Shown here piece by piece: positions 24,068 through 26,081 of a stretch of DNA of 26,081 nucleotides. Position 1 is the first letter of the stretch; the number at the start of each line of letters is the position of its first letter. Source of the DNA: DATLYT01 sp035574455 (GTDB lineage Bacteria > Bacteroidota > Ignavibacteria > UBA10030); the NCBI GenBank assembly GCA_035574455.1, contig DATLYT010000135.1, forward strand, positions 1-26,081, given 5' to 3'. The notes beneath the pieces are model-generated. The model made no database searches. It saw nothing but the letters and a program-made list of their open reading frames with translations, and was not told the origin of the DNA. The position numbers and the translations under genes are program-made.

Positions 24068-25309
24068 CTACTTCGATAACGTTGAAAGCGAAGCCGAAAC
24101 CATCTTAATCCTTTTGCCGCCTGTAAGGTCCGTCCACGCGAAGTACAGCTCATTGCCAACGCGGGCAATTCGAGGATAGCCGCTCGCCCGTTCTGCGCTG
24201 ATCTGTGAAATTACACGAACAGACCCCGGCTGACCATCCTTCGGGATGTGACGGGCAAGGAGACGAGTCGCCTCTTCGCCGTATTCAATCCAGAGTGCGA
24301 TGGCAGACCCATCCGGCAGCATTTCAACATCGAGACGACCGAGCGGCTTTCCTTCGTCAACACGGATGGGGTTGCCAAAGGTTATCCCTTCATCACTGGA
24401 AAATGCTACGTACACTTTCGGCTCGGCATTCGGCGCAGTAAACCAGGCGAGGACAACATTCTTGCCGTCGGTGGCAAGCGCAGGTCCATTAACCGGACAA
24501 CCGGAAATGTTCCAGTTGTCTGCGTGAATGATCTTCGGAGCAGACCAGACGCCATTCTCGTACCGTAGAAGAGCAATGTCCCGAATTTCGTCTTCCGATC
24601 GGTCGCGGTAGGCAACAAGAATTCCACGGTCGGTCGCAACGGCGGCAGTTGGACAGCATTCGCAGGTGCGAGGATCGAGGAGTGCGTCCTTCACAAACGA
24701 GTTGGAGGGGGAAAGGAACGTCGCACGGATCGACATGTCTCCACCATCCCCGTGGCTATCATGATTCGAAGCGTGTTGCTTTGCCATCGCACGGCCGTCC
24801 AACCATACCAGTCCAGCACCAAACATTTTCGAATCGAAGATCGAGACAAATCCATGCTCCGTCTGCGTACCGTCATGGTGCGGCATCATCGTGGCCGACC
24901 AGGACCGGCCTCTATCGGTCGAGACCTTCAGATTAACATCGTACGCGTAGGTACTGGGGCCGCTTTTCTTCAGCCAGTGGGCAACCAGCCTTCCATCGCG
25001 CAATTGAACGATCGAAGGGACATCCGCCCAGTTGGTGAAGAAGTCATCTCCATCGACAATCGTCTGCGCTTCCGTCCAGCCATTCGTTCCGTACCGCGCA
25101 AACCGTAACGCGTGTTTGCGAGATTTTCCCGGCTCAATCCAGCTCAGAAGCAAATCATGATCGGGTGTAGCGTGTAAAAACGGCATTCCGCTACCCTCCC
25201 CCACCGGTGGATGAAGCTCACGAAGTGGTCCAAACGGTGCTTCCTGAGCAAACACTGTAGAACTCAGAACAAGAACGATAACCAAGATCAACACGGCTTC
25301 TTTGTGCAT
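24068..25309 (-). CDS. Secreted sialidase-fold (BNR repeat) protein with conserved-looking cysteine motif
   Basis: 413 residues with a signal peptide (AVLILVIVLVLSSTVFA, cleaved near 21). The mature protein looks like a beta-propeller of the sialidase superfamily, with Asp-boxes STDRGRSW (130-137) and SSDEGITFG. It has CECC (C216, C218, C219) and CPVNGP (C271), plus a His/Asp-rich stretch HASNHDSHGDGGD (179-191). The catalytic arginine triad of true sialidases cannot be assigned by eye, so enzyme activity is unproven; a metal-binding or disulfide-stabilised propeller is equally possible. It lies between sua5 and paaD. No clear ribosome site precedes the ATG. Confidence 0.78.
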   Translation of the reverse strand: MHKEAVLILVIVLVLSSTVFAQEAPFGPLRELHPPVGEGSGMPFLHATPDHDLLLSWIEPGKSRKHALRFARYGTNGWTEAQTIVDGDDFFTNWADVPSIVQLRDGRLVAHWLKKSGPSTYAYDVNLKVSTDRGRSWSATMMPHHDGTQTEHGFVSIFDSKMFGAGLVWLDGRAMAKQHASNHDSHGDGGDMSIRATFLSPSNSFVKDALLDPRTCECCPTAAVATDRGILVAYRDRSEDEIRDIALLRYENGVWSAPKIIHADNWNISGCPVNGPALATDGKNVVLAWFTAPNAEPKVYVAFSSDEGITFGNPIRVDEGKPLGRLDVEMLPDGSAIALWIEYGEEATRLLARHIPKDGQPGSVRVISQISAERASGYPRIARVGNELYFAWTDLTGGKRIKMVSASLSTLSK

Positions 25310-25332
25310 GGCGTTATGAGGTTAGTGTGAGA

Positions 25333-25833
25333 TTATAGTGGTTTGAATCGCTCAAACGACTGTCGGCATTGATCGCAATAATAAATTTGACGACAGAGGG
25401 TCGGACCAAACGGTGATTCAAGCCGAGTCGCAAAAGATCCGCAAAAGGGGCATTCGACCGGCCTCTTCAGTGTCTCCTGGAGAGACTGCTGTCGCGGTTC
25501 TGGAGGAGCGATCCCAAAAGATCGGAGTTTCTCCCGGACTTCAGGCGTCAGCAGGTCCGTCGACCATGGCGGGGAGAGCTGGAGATTGATGACGACTTCC
25601 TCAAAGCCCGCGGCGAGAAGCTTCTCCCGAATCTCATTCTTCATATACTCCAGCGCCGGGCATCCCAGGAATGTGGGCGTCATATCGACAGTGACCCGCC
25701 CACCCTCAACAATGAAATTGCGGATGACCTGCAGCTCCATCAGGGAGAGAACGGGGATTTCCGGGTCGTGAAGACTCTGGAGCACTTCACGCGCTTCTGC
25801 GAATGTGGGTGTGGCTTTGGAGACTCCAATCAT
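25333..25833 (-). CDS. paaD: PaaD-like protein (DUF59/MIP18 plus zinc ribbon)
   Basis: 166 residues. The N-terminal DUF59 domain has LHDPEIPVLSLMELQVIR and TPTFLGCPALEYM (C58), followed by LSPPWSTDLLTPEVREKLRSFGIAPP, a block diagnostic of PaaD/PaaJ. A C-terminal zinc ribbon has C128, C131, C153 and C156, with an extra C147. PaaD is needed for the phenylacetyl-CoA epoxidase PaaABC(E), probably in iron-sulfur or diiron maturation. Here no paaA, B, C or E is adjacent: the gene upstream encodes a TonB-plug-like protein. The oxygenase genes could lie beyond the window edge. Confidence 0.9.
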   Translation of the reverse strand: MIGVSKATPTFAEAREVLQSLHDPEIPVLSLMELQVIRNFIVEGGRVTVDMTPTFLGCPALEYMKNEIREKLLAAGFEEVVINLQLSPPWSTDLLTPEVREKLRSFGIAPPEPRQQSLQETLKRPVECPFCGSFATRLESPFGPTLCRQIYYCDQCRQSFERFKPL

Positions 25834-25847
25834 CTTCCCGTCGTCCG

Positions 25848-26081
25848 TTAGTATTTCGTCGTTACAACGATTGCCCCAGCTACGTTGCCAAGGCCGAATT
25901 TCTGCTGGGCATCCACTTCGTCGAGGTAGCGAATCTCTTTGATCGTCTCGATGGGAATCCTTACCAATTCACGCGTCTCACCCATCAGCAGCCCGTTCAT
26001 GTACACGGCCGGCATTCTGGTGGAGGTCACTCCACGCGTAAAGGCTTTTGGACCCTGCGGTCGTAAGAATTCTGGCCGTCG
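25848..26081 (-). CDS. TonB-plug-like protein, C-terminal part (5' end beyond window)
   Basis: The minus frame is open to the window edge, so only the last 77 residues are visible. The sequence RPEFLRPQGPKAF...MPAVYMNGLLMGE...LVRIPIETIKEIRYLDEVDAQQKFGLGNVAGAIVVTTKY resembles the plug domain of TonB-dependent receptors and the plug-only proteins seen in Gemmatimonadetes and related groups. It stops right after VVTTKY, so there is no barrel: this is a plug-domain protein, not a full receptor. A GTG at 26030 is an internal codon, not a supported start. It ends 14 bp before paaD. Confidence 0.7.
   Translation of the reverse strand, partial: RRPEFLRPQGPKAFTRGVTSTRMPAVYMNGLLMGETRELVRIPIETIKEIRYLDEVDAQQKFGLGNVAGAIVVTTKY

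Noticed and set aside
25332..25337. Exact TATAAT on the minus strand before the sialidase-fold gene
   Set aside because: No -35-like box occurs at 16-18 bp upstream, and the site lies right at the paaD stop, so chance is likely.
25341..25357. Inverted repeat GTTTGA/TCAAAC at the end of paaD
   Set aside because: It lies within the coding sequence and no T run follows on the minus strand, so it is not a convincing terminator.
1..26081. Mobile elements, CRISPR arrays, tRNA or rRNA genes
   Set aside because: I saw no transposase or integrase, no regularly spaced repeats and no tRNA- or rRNA-like sequence in any gap; all gaps are under 200 bp.

Overview
The window is a gene-dense piece of bacterial chromosome with about 26 protein genes and no rRNA, tRNA, CRISPR array or recognisable mobile element. 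The gene content points to the Fibrobacteres-Chlorobi-Bacteroidetes group, probably an Ignavibacteria/Kapabacteria/Chlorobi-like lineage rather than a classical Bacteroidetes. The reasons are a Bacteroides-type serine palmitoyltransferase, a barrel protein with an SRFGIGD-like N-terminus, a TonB-plug-like protein ending in AIVVTTKY, and a secreted BNR-repeat protein. Many genes also have clear GGAGG-type ribosome binding sites, and some have sigma70-like promoters, which is unusual for classical Bacteroidetes. This assignment is inference.

Layout. (1) 98-9584, plus strand: glycogen synthase, a GmhB-type phosphatase, an envelope trio (lipoprotein, outer-membrane barrel, TPR protein), rpiB, glyA, tatC and a long-chain polyprenyl diphosphate synthase, closed by a terminator that works on both strands at 9612-9647. 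(2) 14180-9664, minus strand: serine palmitoyltransferase with its own terminator, then a GNAT-like protein, ilvE, a cyclic-nucleotide-binding protein and a universal stress protein. (3) 14320-16233, plus strand: an extended SDR reductase divergent from the palmitoyltransferase, then a fluoride riboswitch with crcB and DUF190. (4) 26081-16243, minus strand: TonB-plug-like fragment, paaD-like, secreted sialidase-fold protein, sua5, larB, purE, purK, a DUF2318 protein, GTP-type PEP carboxykinase, and a DUF47/Pit phosphate uptake pair.

The most interesting region is 11714-15306. It holds a serine palmitoyltransferase, a divergent NAD(P)-dependent reductase and a GNAT-like protein side by side. 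These are the same three protein types used for bacterial ceramide synthesis (Spt, CerR, bCerS) in Caulobacter, so this is a candidate sphingolipid locus. The two divergent genes share about 50 bp of overlapping promoter sequence. The reductase has no ATG, GTG, TTG or CTG upstream of its Rossmann motif; the best start is a rare ATC just after a GGAGG site. The fluoride-responsive leader at 15352-15467 is a textbook case of a pseudoknot strand shared with an intrinsic terminator.
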